Counted from the stretch's first letter, positions 32,799-42,069 are shown. The stretch: DNA of 64,000 nucleotides from Streptomyces viridochromogenes (GCF_001270495.1 NZ_LGUR01000129.1:1-64000), one strand, 5' to 3'. Translations and numbers: made by a program. The notes: generated by a model from the letters alone, not told the origin.

Positions 32799-33734
32799 AT
32801 GCGGGTGTTCGTGGCAGGTGGGACCGGGGTCATCGGGCGGCGGCTGGTGCCTCGGCTCGTGGAGCGGGGGCATCAGGTGACGGCCACGACGACCGCCGCG
32901 GCCAAGCTGGGGCTGCTGAAGGAGCTGGGCGCGGACGGCGTCGTGATGGACGGGCTCGATGCCGGGTCGGTCGGTGAGGCGGTGGGCGCGGCCCGGCCGG
33001 ACGTGATCGTGCACCAGATGACGGCGATCTCCATGCCGCACTCCGGCAAGCCCGACATCCGGCACTTCGACCGGTGGTTCGCCACGACCAACCGGCTGCG
33101 CACCGAGGGGACGGACCACCTGCTGGCCGCCGCCGAGGCGACCGGCGTCCCCCACTTCGTCGCGCAGAGCGCCGCCATCTGGAACGGCGTCCGCGAGGGC
33201 GGCTGGGTGAAGACCGAGGAGGACCCGCTGCCCGTGGAGACGGGGAAGCTGCGCGCGCTGGGCGACGCGATCCGGCACATCCAGGACGTGGTCCTCAAGG
33301 CCGACGGGACGGTCCTGCGGTACGGCGGGTTCTACGGTCCCGGCGCCACCGACGACCAGGTGGCACTCGTCCGCAAGCGGCAGTTCCCGCTGGTCGGGGG
33401 CGGCACCGGCTACTGCTCCTGGGTGCACTTGGACGACGCGGCGAGCGCCACCGTCCTGGCCGTGGAACAGCGGGCGAGGGGCGTGTTCAACATCGTCGAC
33501 GACGAGCCGGCGCCGGCCAGTGAGTGGCTGCCGTATCTGGCCGCCTGCGCGGGGGCGAAGCCGCCGCTTCGGGTGCCCAGGTGGCTGGCGCGGCTGCTGG
33601 CCGGGGAGGTGGTCGTGACGATGATGACCGAGGGGCGCGGGTTCTCCAACGCCAAGGCCCGGCGGGAGCTCGGCTGGGAGCCGCGTTACCCGTCGTGGCG
33701 CCAGGGGTTCCGGGAGGAGCTGGCGCGGTCGTAG
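32799..33734 (+). CDS. NAD-dependent epimerase/dehydratase family protein
   Basis: This 311-aa extended short-chain dehydrogenase has a Rossmann start MRVFVAGGTGVIGRRLVPRL (G-x-x-G-x-x-G). The usual Tyr-x-x-x-Lys is not obvious; QSAAIWNGVREGGW occupies the active-site region, so it may be an atypical member. RYGGFYGPG and FNIVDDEPAPASEWLP are typical of the branch. The start could be ATG 32799 or GTG 32790. The substrate is unknown, possibly a sugar or a small secondary metabolite. The 198 bp after it (33735-33932) contain no gene. Confidence 0.85.
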   Translation: MRVFVAGGTGVIGRRLVPRLVERGHQVTATTTAAAKLGLLKELGADGVVMDGLDAGSVGEAVGAARPDVIVHQMTAISMPHSGKPDIRHFDRWFATTNRLRTEGTDHLLAAAEATGVPHFVAQSAAIWNGVREGGWVKTEEDPLPVETGKLRALGDAIRHIQDVVLKADGTVLRYGGFYGPGATDDQVALVRKRQFPLVGGGTGYCSWVHLDDAASATVLAVEQRARGVFNIVDDEPAPASEWLPYLAACAGAKPPLRVPRWLARLLAGEVVVTMMTEGRGFSNAKARRELGWEPRYPSWRQGFREELARS

Positions 33735-33932
33735 CCGTACCCCGTAGGCACCCGGGCACCCCGCAGGCACCCCGCCGATACCCACTTTTTTGTGGGTACT
33801 TGGCAGCACGCCGCCGTCGTCCGACCCTTGATGTGGGTGATCGACGAGGCGCCGGACGCGCCCGGTCACCCGGGGAGTCGTACGACGGCACCCACAACGG
33901 CACGGTGGAGCGGACGGAGGTGGCGTTTCGGT

Positions 33933-34280
33933 TCAGGAGACCGGCTGGGCCCCGGTCAGTCGTTCCAGGCGGCGATGGCCCCAGTCGGAGAGCGGGCCGA
34001 GAGCGTCGGCCAGGTCACGGCCGAACCCGGTCAGGGAATAGACGGTCTTCAACGGCAGCTCGTCGTACACCTCACGGTGCACCAGGCCGTCCGTCTCCAT
34101 CTCGCGCAGCGCCTGGGTCAGCACCTTCTCGCTGAGGCCCGGCAGCCGGCGGCGCAGTTCCGCCGGGCGGAGCGGGCCGGACTCCAGCAGCCAGAGCAGC
34201 GACGTCTTCCACTTGCCGTCCACCACCGCGATCGCGGCGGTCACCCCGCAGACGTTCGGGTCGTGGCGCCGACGCGACAT
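33933..34280 (-). CDS. HxlR family transcriptional regulator
   Basis: This 115-aa winged-helix protein starts at ATG 34280 after GGGGTGGGG. The family signature is clear: CGVTAAIAVVDGKWKTSLLW, then RPAELRRRLPGLSEKVLTQA and LVHREVYDELPLKTVYSLT. The Cys near residue 10 is where redox- or aldehyde-sensing HxlR proteins carry their sensor Cys, so thiol sensing is possible. It is divergent from the oxidoreductase gene with an AT-rich 51-bp promoter (tttgtcatcaattatcttca) and probably controls it. Confidence 0.92.
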   Translation of the reverse strand: MSRRRHDPNVCGVTAAIAVVDGKWKTSLLWLLESGPLRPAELRRRLPGLSEKVLTQALREMETDGLVHREVYDELPLKTVYSLTGFGRDLADALGPLSDWGHRRLERLTGAQPVS

Positions 34281-34331
34281 ATCCCCACCCCTTTTGTCAT
34301 CAATTATCTTCACTCTACAGGGAGTTGAGTC

Positions 34332-35225
34332 ATGCCCACCTTCGACCACGAGTCCGCCGTCACCGTCCTCGGTCTCGGCCCGATGGGCCGGGCGCTGGCC
34401 GGTGCGTTCCTGGACGCGGGGCTGCGGGTCACCGTCTGGAACCGCACGCCGGGGCGGGACGGGGAGCTCCTCGGCCGCGGTGCCGCCTCGGCCGCGTCCC
34501 CGGCCGAGGCGGTCGCCGCCAGTCCGCTGACCGTCGTCTGCGTGGTGAACTACGACGCCGCCGACGCCGTCCTGCGCCAGGACGCCGTCGCCGACGCGCT
34601 CAAGGGCCGTACGGTCGCGAACCTCTGCGCCGACACTCCCTCCCGGGCCCGGGACGCGGCGGCATGGGCGGCCGCGCACGGCATCCGCTATCTGGACGGC
34701 GCGATCATGTCGATGACCACGACCATCGGGACGCCGGAAGCGGAGGTCATCTACAGCGGTCCCGAGGACCTGTACCGCGAGCACCTGCCCGTACTGGAGA
34801 CACTCGGCGGCACCCACACCCACCTCGGCGAGGACTTCGGCCGGGCCGCCGCCTACGACGTCGCCCTGCTCGACATCTTCTGGACGGCCATGTCGGGCTA
34901 CGCACACGCCCTGGCCATCGCGCGGGCCGAGGGCATCACCGCGCGGGAACTGCTCCCCCACGCCCAGGGCATCGGCGCGATCATGTCGCCGATCTTCGAG
35001 GCGTTCGCGGGCGACGCCGACGACGGCACCTACTCCGGCGAACTCAACCCGATCACCTCCGCCGCGTCCACCATGGCCCACGTCATCGAGACCTCCGAGT
35101 CCCACGGCATCGACGCGGGCGTGATGCGCGCGGCCGAGGGACAGGTCCGCCGGGTCATCGGGCTGGGCCACGGGACGGACGGGATCACCCGGGTGACCGA
35201 GGTCCTGGGCCGCGCCCGGCGGTGA
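34332..35225 (+). CDS. NADP-dependent oxidoreductase, imine reductase-like
   Basis: This 297-aa protein belongs to the 6-phosphogluconate/beta-hydroxyacid dehydrogenase superfamily. It has the Rossmann motif GLGPMGRALAGAF and VTVWNRTPGRD after the second strand (Arg favours NADPH). The region MSMTTTIGTPEAEVIYSG and the all-helical C-terminal half (AYDVALLDIFWTAMSGYAHA) resemble imine reductases rather than classical dehydrogenases. The divergent HxlR gene next to it is the usual arrangement for these enzymes. Its 3' end overlaps the convergent HAD gene by 41 bp. Confidence 0.88.
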   Translation: MPTFDHESAVTVLGLGPMGRALAGAFLDAGLRVTVWNRTPGRDGELLGRGAASAASPAEAVAASPLTVVCVVNYDAADAVLRQDAVADALKGRTVANLCADTPSRARDAAAWAAAHGIRYLDGAIMSMTTTIGTPEAEVIYSGPEDLYREHLPVLETLGGTHTHLGEDFGRAAAYDVALLDIFWTAMSGYAHALAIARAEGITARELLPHAQGIGAIMSPIFEAFAGDADDGTYSGELNPITSAASTMAHVIETSESHGIDAGVMRAAEGQVRRVIGLGHGTDGITRVTEVLGRARR

Positions 35226-35748
35226 TCCGCTCGCCCTCGATCCACTCCTCCAGGACGTCGAAGTCCCGTTCGGTGAGCCCGTAGCGATGGTCGACGCGGT
35301 GGAGGAGGGCGGGCCCGGGGTGGCCGGCGGCCACCCAGGCCCGGTCGGTCTCGGAGATCTCGTCGTCCACCCAGACGAAGGGACGGCCGGCGGCCCAGGC
35401 CACCAGGGGCCGTGTCTTCCAGTGAAGGCCGCGGGGGCGACCGGGACCTGCCTGGCCGCCCCCGCCGCCCCCGTCGTCCTCGTCCGGCCAGTCCATCACG
35501 GGCAACGAGGGCAGCCCCAGCCAAGGAGCGACGCTCGTGTTCGCTTCGTCCAGCCACGTCGTGGCCCACACCAGCTCGCACCCGAGGGCCGCGAGCCGCG
35601 TGAGGCGGGGGCCGAACGCGGGGTCGATGCGGGCGAGGAGAGGGTGCTCTGCGCCCTGCGGCAGGGGGCGGGGCGGCTCGTACAGCTTGTACGGCCGACT
35701 CGCCCCGAAGGGAATCAGCGTTCCGTCGACATCGAGGAAGAGAAGCAT
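35185..35748 (-). CDS. HAD domain-containing protein
   Basis: This 187-aa protein opens with MLLFLDVDGTLIPFG, the DxDGT motif of HAD phosphatases. WATTWLDEANTSVAPWLGLP and FVWVDDEISETDRAW supply the second and third HAD motifs, so a hydrolase role is likely, with unknown substrate. A Gly/Pro linker (DEDDGGGGGG) is inserted before the last third. The start ATG 35748 lies in a GAAG-rich context (gatgcttctcttcctcg). The convergent overlap with the reductase gene suggests transcriptional interference or anchoring of its end. Confidence 0.8.
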   Translation of the reverse strand: MLLFLDVDGTLIPFGASRPYKLYEPPRPLPQGAEHPLLARIDPAFGPRLTRLAALGCELVWATTWLDEANTSVAPWLGLPSLPVMDWPDEDDGGGGGGQAGPGRPRGLHWKTRPLVAWAAGRPFVWVDDEISETDRAWVAAGHPGPALLHRVDHRYGLTERDFDVLEEWIEGERITAGRGPGPRSPG

Positions 35749-35865
35749 CGGAAAAAGGATCTCCCCTGACCGGGGCGCTGCGCTACTGTCGAACACATGA
35801 CTGCCGGGTCGGCCTTGTGCCGTGAGCGAGTTGGGTGTTGCCCGGCCTCTGATTGAGGCTGTGGC

Positions 35866-35884
35866 GGCGGGCCAGGAGCCCGCC
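35866..35884 (+). terminator. Hairpin with T-rich tail upstream of nitroreductase-hemerythrin gene
   Basis: GGCGGGC-cagga-GCCCGCC followed by tctttctctt looks like an intrinsic terminator 66 bp before the ATG at 35950. The T/C-rich stretch after it is partly complementary to the gagaaagagagagaa ribosome-site region, so an attenuator is possible. Confidence 0.5.
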
Positions 35885-35949
35885 TCTTTCTCTTCGCCTT
35901 TCCCTCCGTTCCCTCCGTACGGAATCCAGCGACAGAGAAAGAGAGAGAA

Positions 35950-36792
35950 ATGCCCCACGACTTCAATCAGCAGGTCATCGAGGAGTTCCGCGCCAACAAG
36001 GGCCGCGTCGGCGGCTACTTCGAAGGCGCTCGGCTCCTGCTGCTCACCACCACCGGCGCCCGCACCGGCCGCCCGCACACCACCCCCGTCGGCTACCTCC
36101 CCGACGGCGGCGACCGCGTCCTGGTCATCGCCTCGGCCGCGGGCGCCCCCAAGCATCCGGCGTGGTTCCACAACCTTCTCGCGAATCCCCAGGTCACCAT
36201 CGAGAGCGGCGCGTTCACCTACGAGGCGCGGGCCGTCGCCCTGGAGGGGGAGGAGCGCGACCGGGCGTTCGCGCGGGCCGTGGAGGCGGATCCGGGCTGG
36301 GCGGCGTACCAGGAGAAGACGGAGCGGGTGATTCCGGTGGTCGCCCTGCACGAGATCGCCCAGGGCGGACCCCCGAACATCAACGCCTCCTCCATGGGCG
36401 AGGCCATCAAGGTCGTCCACGACGCCTTCCGCCGTGAACTCGCCCTGATCCGCGAGGAGATGAGCAAGGGCGGCGGTACGACCCTCGGCGCCCAGCTGCG
36501 CGTCAACTGCCTGACCTTCTGCGCGGGCCTGCACAACCACCACACCGGCGAGGACATCGGCATGTTCCCCGTCCTGGCCGACCGCCACCCAGAGTTCGCG
36601 CCCGCGCTGGACCGGCTGGGCGAGGAGCACGAGCGGATCGCCGAGCTCGTCGAGGACCTGCGCCGCGTGGTGTCCGACGAGGACGCGGACCCGGCCGCCG
36701 CCCGCACCGAGGTGGAGCGCCTCACGACGGCGCTGGAGGCGCATCTGACGTACGAGGAGGAGCAGTTGATCCCGGTACTGGACGCCGTGTAA
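35950..36792 (+). CDS. F420-type nitroreductase (DUF385) fused to hemerythrin domain
   Basis: The protein has 280 aa in two parts. Residues 1 to about 140 are a deazaflavin-dependent nitroreductase/quinone reductase barrel (LLLLTTTGARTGRPHTTPVGYL, then HPAWFHNLLANPQVTIE). Residues about 150-278 are an HHE hemerythrin-like four-helix bundle with likely iron ligands in LHNHHTGEDIGMFPVL, GEEHERIAELVEDL and LEAHLTYEEEQLIPVL. The fusion would join F420H2-dependent reduction to an O2-, NO- or iron-binding module, as found in some actinomycetes. The ATG at 35950 follows gagagaa. Confidence 0.9.
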   Translation: MPHDFNQQVIEEFRANKGRVGGYFEGARLLLLTTTGARTGRPHTTPVGYLPDGGDRVLVIASAAGAPKHPAWFHNLLANPQVTIESGAFTYEARAVALEGEERDRAFARAVEADPGWAAYQEKTERVIPVVALHEIAQGGPPNINASSMGEAIKVVHDAFRRELALIREEMSKGGGTTLGAQLRVNCLTFCAGLHNHHTGEDIGMFPVLADRHPEFAPALDRLGEEHERIAELVEDLRRVVSDEDADPAAARTEVERLTTALEAHLTYEEEQLIPVLDAV

Positions 36793-36836
36793 CCGGCGGA
36801 CGGTGGCACACGGGAGGGCGCCGCCCGCACAATCCG

Positions 36837-38870
36837 CTAGAACGGCAACGGCCTCCCGTGCACCACCTCCAGCCCCGCCACCGCCCGCGTCACCACCACA
36901 TACAGCCGGTGCAGCCCCCGCTCCTCCGCCTCCACGATCGCCGCCGGCTCCACGGCGACGACATGGTCGTACTCCAGCCCCTTCACCACACTCGCCGGTA
37001 CGACGGCCACCCGCGCCCCCAGCTCGTCCGCACCTCCCGCCTCGATCCCGGCCGCCCGCAGCGCCTCCCGCACCCGGTCCGCGTCCCCGTCCGCCGCGAC
37101 GACCCCGACGGACCCCTCCCGGCCCAGCGCGTCCCGTACGGCGCCCACGACCGCAGCCGGCAGATCGCCGTCGGCCTCCCGGAACCGCAGCTCCCCGTCC
37201 CCCCGCAGCGAACGGGCGGCCGGCACCGCCACGTCCAGCCGCTCCAGCAGCCGATTGGCCAGCTCCAGCACCGCCCGGGGCACCCGGAACCCCGTGGTGA
37301 GCGCTACGACCACCGCGTCCGGCTTCCCCAGCTGCCCGAGCACCTTCTCCCAGGACCGCGCCGCCCACGGAGTCGTCCCCTGCGCCAGGTCCCCGAGGAC
37401 GGTCACCGACCCGAATGCGGCCCGCCGCGCGATCGCCCGGCACTCCATCGGCGACAGGTCCTGCGCCTCGTCGACGACGACATGGCCGTACCCCTTCGGA
37501 TGCTCGATGAGCCCCGCCACCTCGTCGAGCAGCACGAGATCGGCGGCCGACCAGCGCGCCGACTTCCACGACCGCGGCGGTTTCGCCCACAGCAGCGCCT
37601 TCTGCTCGTCCTCGTCCAGCAGCCCGTCGGCGGCCGCCGCCAACACCTCGGGATCGCCCAGCAGTTCGGCCACCACCTCCTCCGGCCGCACCCGCGGCCA
37701 CACGGCGTCGACGTACGCGGTGACCGCCCGCGCCCGCGAGACCTTCTGCACCCACGCGTTGCTCCGCACGCCGCTGCGCCGCTCCGCCTGGTCACGGATG
37801 CGCCGCACCACCCGGGTCCGCACCCGCTCCCGCCCGACGGCATACGGCGGCTCCTCCTCCCGCGCTCCCGCCACGATCCGCGTGAGCTCGCCCACCGACA
37901 CCCGCCAGCGGTACGAACCCTCGGCCACGACAAGGGAGTCGATCCCCTCCGTGGTCACCCGCGCGTACAACGCCCGCCGCAGCACCTCCGCCATCCGGAC
38001 GTCGTGCTTGACGACGGCGGCCCGATCGTCGTCGACCCCGTTGACCGGATGCCGGGCGATCTCGTCCCGCAGCGTGGACTGCCGTACACCGGTCTCGCCG
38101 AGGGCCGGCAGCACCTCGGAGATATAGGAGAGGAAGGTCCGGTTGGGCCCGAGGATCAGCAGGCCGCCGCGGCGGACGCGCTGCGGGTGGGTGTAGAGCA
38201 GGTACGCGGCCCGGTGCAGGCCGACAGCGGTCTTGCCGGTGCCCGGGGCTCCCTGCACACACACGGAGAGGGTGAGATCGCCTCGTACCAGCTCGTCCTG
38301 CTCGGGCTGGATGGTGGCCGCGATGTCCCGCATGGGCCCGACGCGGGGCCGTTCGATCTCCCGCGCGACGATCTCGCTCGCCCGGGACTCGCCCCGGTCG
38401 AGGTGCTCGTCCTCCAGGCCGGCGAGATCGGCGGAGTCCCCGCGGCTGCCCGGCGCCCAGCCGAAGCGTCGCCGTACGGCCACGCCCTGCGGGTCACGGG
38501 CGCCGGCCTGGTAGAAGGCGCGGGAGACGGGGGCGCGCCAGTCGACGACGAGGGGCGGCTCGGCGGGGTGCTCGCTGATCCGCAGCCGCCCGATGTGCAG
38601 CGGCTGGTGTTCGCCCGCGCCGAAGTCCAGCCGCCCGAAGAACAACGGCCCTTCCGGCAACTCGTGCATCGCCTTGGCCTGGCTGCGCAGCTGGTAGCCG
38701 AGGACCTCGGCATCGGCCCCGGAGGCGGAGGCGTTCTCGCCGATGACGACCTGTTCGTCGGCGCCGTCGACCATGGCGGCGAGGGCGGTGCGGCAGCGGT
38801 CGTGGTGGGCGCGTTCCTGGACGAGGGCGTCGTGGAGAGTGCGGTGCGGGGCGGGGTCGGGTGACGTCAT
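36837..38870 (-). CDS. HelD/HelR-like RNA polymerase-associated SF1 helicase
   Basis: This 677-aa protein has an N-terminal coiled coil (about 10-75), a UvrD-type ATPase with Walker A GAPGTGKTAV (about 207-216) and Walker B VVVDEAQDLSPMEC, and the C-terminal helicase motif VKGLEYDHVV and VVTRA. The N-terminal module PLVVDWRAPVSRAFYQA is characteristic of HelD-type proteins that pull RNA polymerase from stalled complexes; a Streptomyces member (HelR) can give rifamycin tolerance. No rifamycin-associated element is recognisable upstream. A TetR gene lies 56 bp upstream on the same strand. Confidence 0.85.
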   Translation of the reverse strand: MTSPDPAPHRTLHDALVQERAHHDRCRTALAAMVDGADEQVVIGENASASGADAEVLGYQLRSQAKAMHELPEGPLFFGRLDFGAGEHQPLHIGRLRISEHPAEPPLVVDWRAPVSRAFYQAGARDPQGVAVRRRFGWAPGSRGDSADLAGLEDEHLDRGESRASEIVAREIERPRVGPMRDIAATIQPEQDELVRGDLTLSVCVQGAPGTGKTAVGLHRAAYLLYTHPQRVRRGGLLILGPNRTFLSYISEVLPALGETGVRQSTLRDEIARHPVNGVDDDRAAVVKHDVRMAEVLRRALYARVTTEGIDSLVVAEGSYRWRVSVGELTRIVAGAREEEPPYAVGRERVRTRVVRRIRDQAERRSGVRSNAWVQKVSRARAVTAYVDAVWPRVRPEEVVAELLGDPEVLAAAADGLLDEDEQKALLWAKPPRSWKSARWSAADLVLLDEVAGLIEHPKGYGHVVVDEAQDLSPMECRAIARRAAFGSVTVLGDLAQGTTPWAARSWEKVLGQLGKPDAVVVALTTGFRVPRAVLELANRLLERLDVAVPAARSLRGDGELRFREADGDLPAAVVGAVRDALGREGSVGVVAADGDADRVREALRAAGIEAGGADELGARVAVVPASVVKGLEYDHVVAVEPAAIVEAEERGLHRLYVVVTRAVAGLEVVHGRPLPF

Positions 38871-38913
38871 TCCATGGAGCGTACCGAAATAACGTTACCG
38901 AGTTAAATTTTTC

Positions 38914-38931
38914 ACTCAGTTTCGACTCAGT
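38914..38931. promoter_or_regulatory. Short direct repeat between TetR and helicase genes
   Basis: ACTCAGT occurs twice with an 11-bp period, at the edge of the TetR stop codon, next to a local AT-rich stretch (agttaaatttttcactcag) and a taacgtta palindrome. It is a plausible promoter/operator for the helicase gene. Confidence 0.45.
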
Positions 38932-39553
38932 GGGCGACCAGCCCCGGCAGCCCGGCCTCCAACAGCCCGAACGCCCGCTCAGCGGCCGCCACCGCGTCCT
39001 CCCGCACCTCGGCCGCCCGCTCCCCCGCCGCGATCCGCCGCCAGTTCTCCTGCGCGAGGATCCGCTGTACGGCGACGATCTGCCCCGCGGCCAGCCGTCC
39101 GTCCAGCCCGCCGCCGAGCGCCTCGGCGAGCGCGGCCTCCGAACGCTCCAGATAGCCGTACATACGGGCGACCAGCGCGGGAGTCCCGTACAGCAGCGAC
39201 TGGTAGGCGAGCACCTCGGGATGGTCGTTGAGGCCCGTGACCGGGTCACACCGCTGAAGCCCGTCGAGGAAGTGCCGGCGCAGCGCCCGCACGGGCGAGG
39301 GCCCCTCCCGCACGACCCGCGCGGCCTCGTCCTCGTGATCGGCGAACCGGTACAGGACGAGGTCCTCCTTCGCCGGGAAGTACCGGAACAGCGTCGGCTT
39401 GGAGATCTCGGCCGCGGCGGCGACGTCCGCGACGGACACGGCGTCGAAGCCCTTCTCCAGGAAGAGGCGGATGGCGGTGTCCGAGACCGTCTGGTACATC
39501 CGCCGCTTCTTGCGTTCGCGCAGGCCGAGCTCGCCGGCGCCTGTCTCGCTCAT
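38927..39553 (-). CDS. TetR family transcriptional regulator
   Basis: This 208-aa protein has an N-terminal helix-turn-helix (ERKKRRMYQTVSDTAIRLF then VADVAAAAEISKPTLFRYFP) and a ligand domain with helices typical of the family (EVLAYQSLLYGTPALVARMY). Start ATG 39553 is preferred; an in-frame start nine codons upstream is also open. It lies upstream of the helicase gene on the same strand and may control it through the repeats at 38914. Ligand unknown. Confidence 0.88.
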   Translation of the reverse strand: MSETGAGELGLRERKKRRMYQTVSDTAIRLFLEKGFDAVSVADVAAAAEISKPTLFRYFPAKEDLVLYRFADHEDEAARVVREGPSPVRALRRHFLDGLQRCDPVTGLNDHPEVLAYQSLLYGTPALVARMYGYLERSEAALAEALGGGLDGRLAAGQIVAVQRILAQENWRRIAAGERAAEVREDAVAAAERAFGLLEAGLPGLVAH

Positions 39554-39632
39554 GCCGGTGAGCCTATGCGCCCGCCGCATCGACCGCCGCCCGGCCGGAC
39601 GGGAACCGTCGTTCGGCGCGGACGTCGTCCCC

Positions 39633-41822
39633 TCAGACCAGGGCGCGAGCCAGATAGGGGTTCGCCGTGGAGCGGGCCGGCATGCCGAGCGATCCCGTGG
39701 CCGCCGCCAGTGTCATCGCGTAGGAGTCGACGGCCCGGCGGACATTGGGGGCGTCCAGGCTCGCGCCGGTCACCAGCCGGTCGAGGTCCACATAGGCGGA
39801 ACGCACGATCTCGATCCAGCGGTAGACCCGCCAGTCCCTGCGCCAGTCGGTGGTGTGTTCGGGGGGCATCCGCAGTTCCCAGCGACGGAACATACGGTCG
39901 CGGATCTCCGGGCGGGTGGGCGTCAGGTGCATGTGCCGGACCAGGTCGTAGAGCGGATCACCGACCACGGCCATCTCCCAGTCGATGATGGTCAGCGCCA
40001 GCGCGTCGTCGCGGCGGACCAGGTTCCACGGGTTCAGGTCGCCGTGCAGGAGGGCCGGTCTGCGCTCGCTCACCTCGTGCCGGGACAGGATCTCCCGCAG
40101 CCTGAGCGCGTCCGGCAGCCCGAGAAGCCGGGCGAGTTGCTGCGACTCCTTCGGCAACTCCGCCACCAGATGCACGAGTTGCTCGCTCAGCCAGGCGTAG
40201 TAGCGACCGTCGCCGGCCGCCGGGTCGAGCTGCTTGTAGTCCACCCACGTCAGCTGCACGAGCTGGTCGACGAGCCGGTCGGCCTCGTGCGGCAGCAGGC
40301 CGTGCACCGGATGGCCGGGCGGCTGGTCGATGTCCTGCGGCCCTTCGTAGGTGTGGATGGCGAAGGGTTCCCCCTGGTAGCTCGTACCGAGGGCGAGGAA
40401 CTTCGGTGCCGCCACGCTGATCCGCGACACCTCGATGGCCCGCAGCACCGCGTGCTCGCTGAGAAAGCCGCGCTCACGCCGGCAGACGTTGGCGACCTTG
40501 CGCCGCACCACCACCGAAAAGTCGACGCCCGGAACCCTGACCACGGAATTGAGGTGCCCCGTGCCCTTGAACACCCGTCTGGCCGGTGCCGCCCCCTCCG
40601 CGAACAGGGCGTGCCGAACGGCGGACAGCGGGAACTCGGGGTGCTCCGGAACACGCAGGTCCGGATGCCAGTCCTCGCACGCCTTCATCTCGGCGGACAG
40701 GCCGACGCCTCCGTTGCGTGCGGCCCGCCACCGGAAGAGGATCCGCTGGATCTCACGCTCGTCCGGCAGGTTTCCGAGCCTGAGCGGCTCGGCCGCCGTC
40801 TCCAGCGCCCGGCGCACCGACACGACGGCCTCGTCCAGGCTCTTCTGGTCGCGCGAACCCTGCAGTGAGTTCGCGGCCCGCATCACGTCCGGGTAGACGG
40901 ACTGCGCCCGCTCGAACGCGATGTAGTGACGCAGGTCCTTGGCAAGGCCGTTGACCGCCGCGGGACGGATCCGCTGCATCGCGTCCGCCCACGCGTCGAT
41001 GACCTCGTCCCACTGGTGGGCCGGGTACCGCATGCGCACGAGGTGCGTCGCGAGATCGTGCAGCGGATCGCCGTAGGTCGCCAGCTCCCAGTCGACGCAG
41101 ATGAGCGGTGGGTCACCGCCGTACGTCATGATCAGGTTGTCGCGGTGCAGGTCGGCGTGGAGCAGGCTGTAGGGCCGTCGGGTCAGCGCGGGTACCCGCT
41201 CCGCCAACCGGATCAGGGCGTCCTCGGGAATGCCCAGCGCCGCGAACAGCCCACCGAACTCGGCCCAGTTGGGCTGCCGGATCTGACGGTCCGCCATGAT
41301 GGCCAGCGTCTGGAGAAAGGCCTGGCTGTCCGTGTCGTCATTGTTGGGCCAGCCGGCCGGAAGGGGCGGGAGCGCCCCCCTTCGCACCTGGGCCATCTGG
41401 GCGAGCAGACCGGCCAGCGCCTTGATGAGCAGGGTGTCCACGGGTTTGCCGTTGCCGCACACGCTGGAGAGCGGAACGCCCTCCACATAGCTGTGGAGAG
41501 CGAAATCGTCCCCTTTGACGAGACACTGCGGGACATGGGGCAGGGTTCCCCTGATGGCGCCGAGGATCTGCGCCTCGTCCTGCCAGGTTCTGATCACCAC
41601 GGGCAGCGCCTCGGTACGCCTCATCCGCACGGTCACGGACGTACCGGCCTCACGGCCCAGCAGCCGGGCGACGTCGTCCGTCAGGGGCAGCACATAGTTC
41701 AGGTTGTGGTGCCCGCCGATCAGCTGCCCTTCGCGCCTGGCCCGTGCCAGGAACCACCGCAGGGCGACGGCAGTGGCGGCACGTTCCCCGAGGTAGGGAC
41801 GGGGAAGAGGTCGTGGACCCAC
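39633..41822 (-). CDS. Protein with two aminoglycoside-phosphotransferase (APH) kinase domains
   Basis: This 729-aa soluble protein carries two complete kinase-like units in tandem. Domain 1 (about 20-330) has HADLHRDN from H222 and CVDWE with D244. Domain 2 (about 400-700) has HGDLNPWN from H593 and IIDWE with D614. Catalytic Asp and metal-binding residues are therefore present in both, which argues against a dead copy. APH-fold enzymes phosphorylate small molecules or proteins. GTG 41822 has GGAG upstream; GTG 41852 is possible. It is close to devB, a HAD phosphatase gene, on the same strand, though 217 bp separates them. Confidence 0.88.
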   Translation of the reverse strand: MGPRPLPRPYLGERAATAVALRWFLARARREGQLIGGHHNLNYVLPLTDDVARLLGREAGTSVTVRMRRTEALPVVIRTWQDEAQILGAIRGTLPHVPQCLVKGDDFALHSYVEGVPLSSVCGNGKPVDTLLIKALAGLLAQMAQVRRGALPPLPAGWPNNDDTDSQAFLQTLAIMADRQIRQPNWAEFGGLFAALGIPEDALIRLAERVPALTRRPYSLLHADLHRDNLIMTYGGDPPLICVDWELATYGDPLHDLATHLVRMRYPAHQWDEVIDAWADAMQRIRPAAVNGLAKDLRHYIAFERAQSVYPDVMRAANSLQGSRDQKSLDEAVVSVRRALETAAEPLRLGNLPDEREIQRILFRWRAARNGGVGLSAEMKACEDWHPDLRVPEHPEFPLSAVRHALFAEGAAPARRVFKGTGHLNSVVRVPGVDFSVVVRRKVANVCRRERGFLSEHAVLRAIEVSRISVAAPKFLALGTSYQGEPFAIHTYEGPQDIDQPPGHPVHGLLPHEADRLVDQLVQLTWVDYKQLDPAAGDGRYYAWLSEQLVHLVAELPKESQQLARLLGLPDALRLREILSRHEVSERRPALLHGDLNPWNLVRRDDALALTIIDWEMAVVGDPLYDLVRHMHLTPTRPEIRDRMFRRWELRMPPEHTTDWRRDWRVYRWIEIVRSAYVDLDRLVTGASLDAPNVRRAVDSYAMTLAAATGSLGMPARSTANPYLARALV

Positions 41823-41861
41823 GGGCCGCTCCGAGTGATTCGCGCAAAACACGGAAGGTAC

Positions 41862-41877
41862 GGCAACACTAGTTGCC
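41862..41877. promoter_or_regulatory. Palindrome upstream of tandem kinase gene
   Basis: GGCAAC-acta-GTTGCC is a perfect 6-bp inverted repeat 40 bp upstream of the proposed start. Its GTTG/CAAC cores resemble the boxes near the DevA-type genes. Confidence 0.45.
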
Positions 41878-41931
41878 GGAGGTAACAGGCACGACCGGAG
41901 TCAAGCTCAAGTAGCCAAAACGGACGATTCT

Positions 41932-41975
41932 GCCACTCTCGTACTGAGTCGTTCCCGAGGGCGTCCGAGAGTGGC
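41932..41975. promoter_or_regulatory. 10-bp inverted repeat between devB and kinase gene
   Basis: GCCACTCTCG (41932-41941) and CGAGAGTGGC (41966-41975) are perfect inverted copies with a 24-bp spacer. They may form the devB terminator or an operator for the kinase gene. The region 41853-42069 holds no gene. Confidence 0.5.
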
Positions 41976-42069
41976 CTGTTCGCCACCTCATACGCGCGGA
42001 ACAGAGCGGTTGCTCAGGCGGTGCGCAGATGCTAGCGCACGGACCCGTGCCTCCTGGCCAGGCACCCGC

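Noticed and set aside
35749..37755. Upstream extension of the HAD gene frame through the nitroreductase region
   Set aside because: The extension is Gly/Arg-rich low-complexity shadow; the HAD protein starts cleanly with MLLFLDVDGTL at 35748.
36858..38864. 668-residue open frame antisense to the helicase gene
   Set aside because: Pro/His/Arg-rich shadow with no domain; the helicase frame carries all motifs.
38871..38926. Rifamycin-associated element upstream of the HelD-like gene
   Set aside because: The gap is AT-rich, with ACTCAGT repeats and a taacgtta palindrome, but lacks the GC-rich inverted repeat typical of that element.
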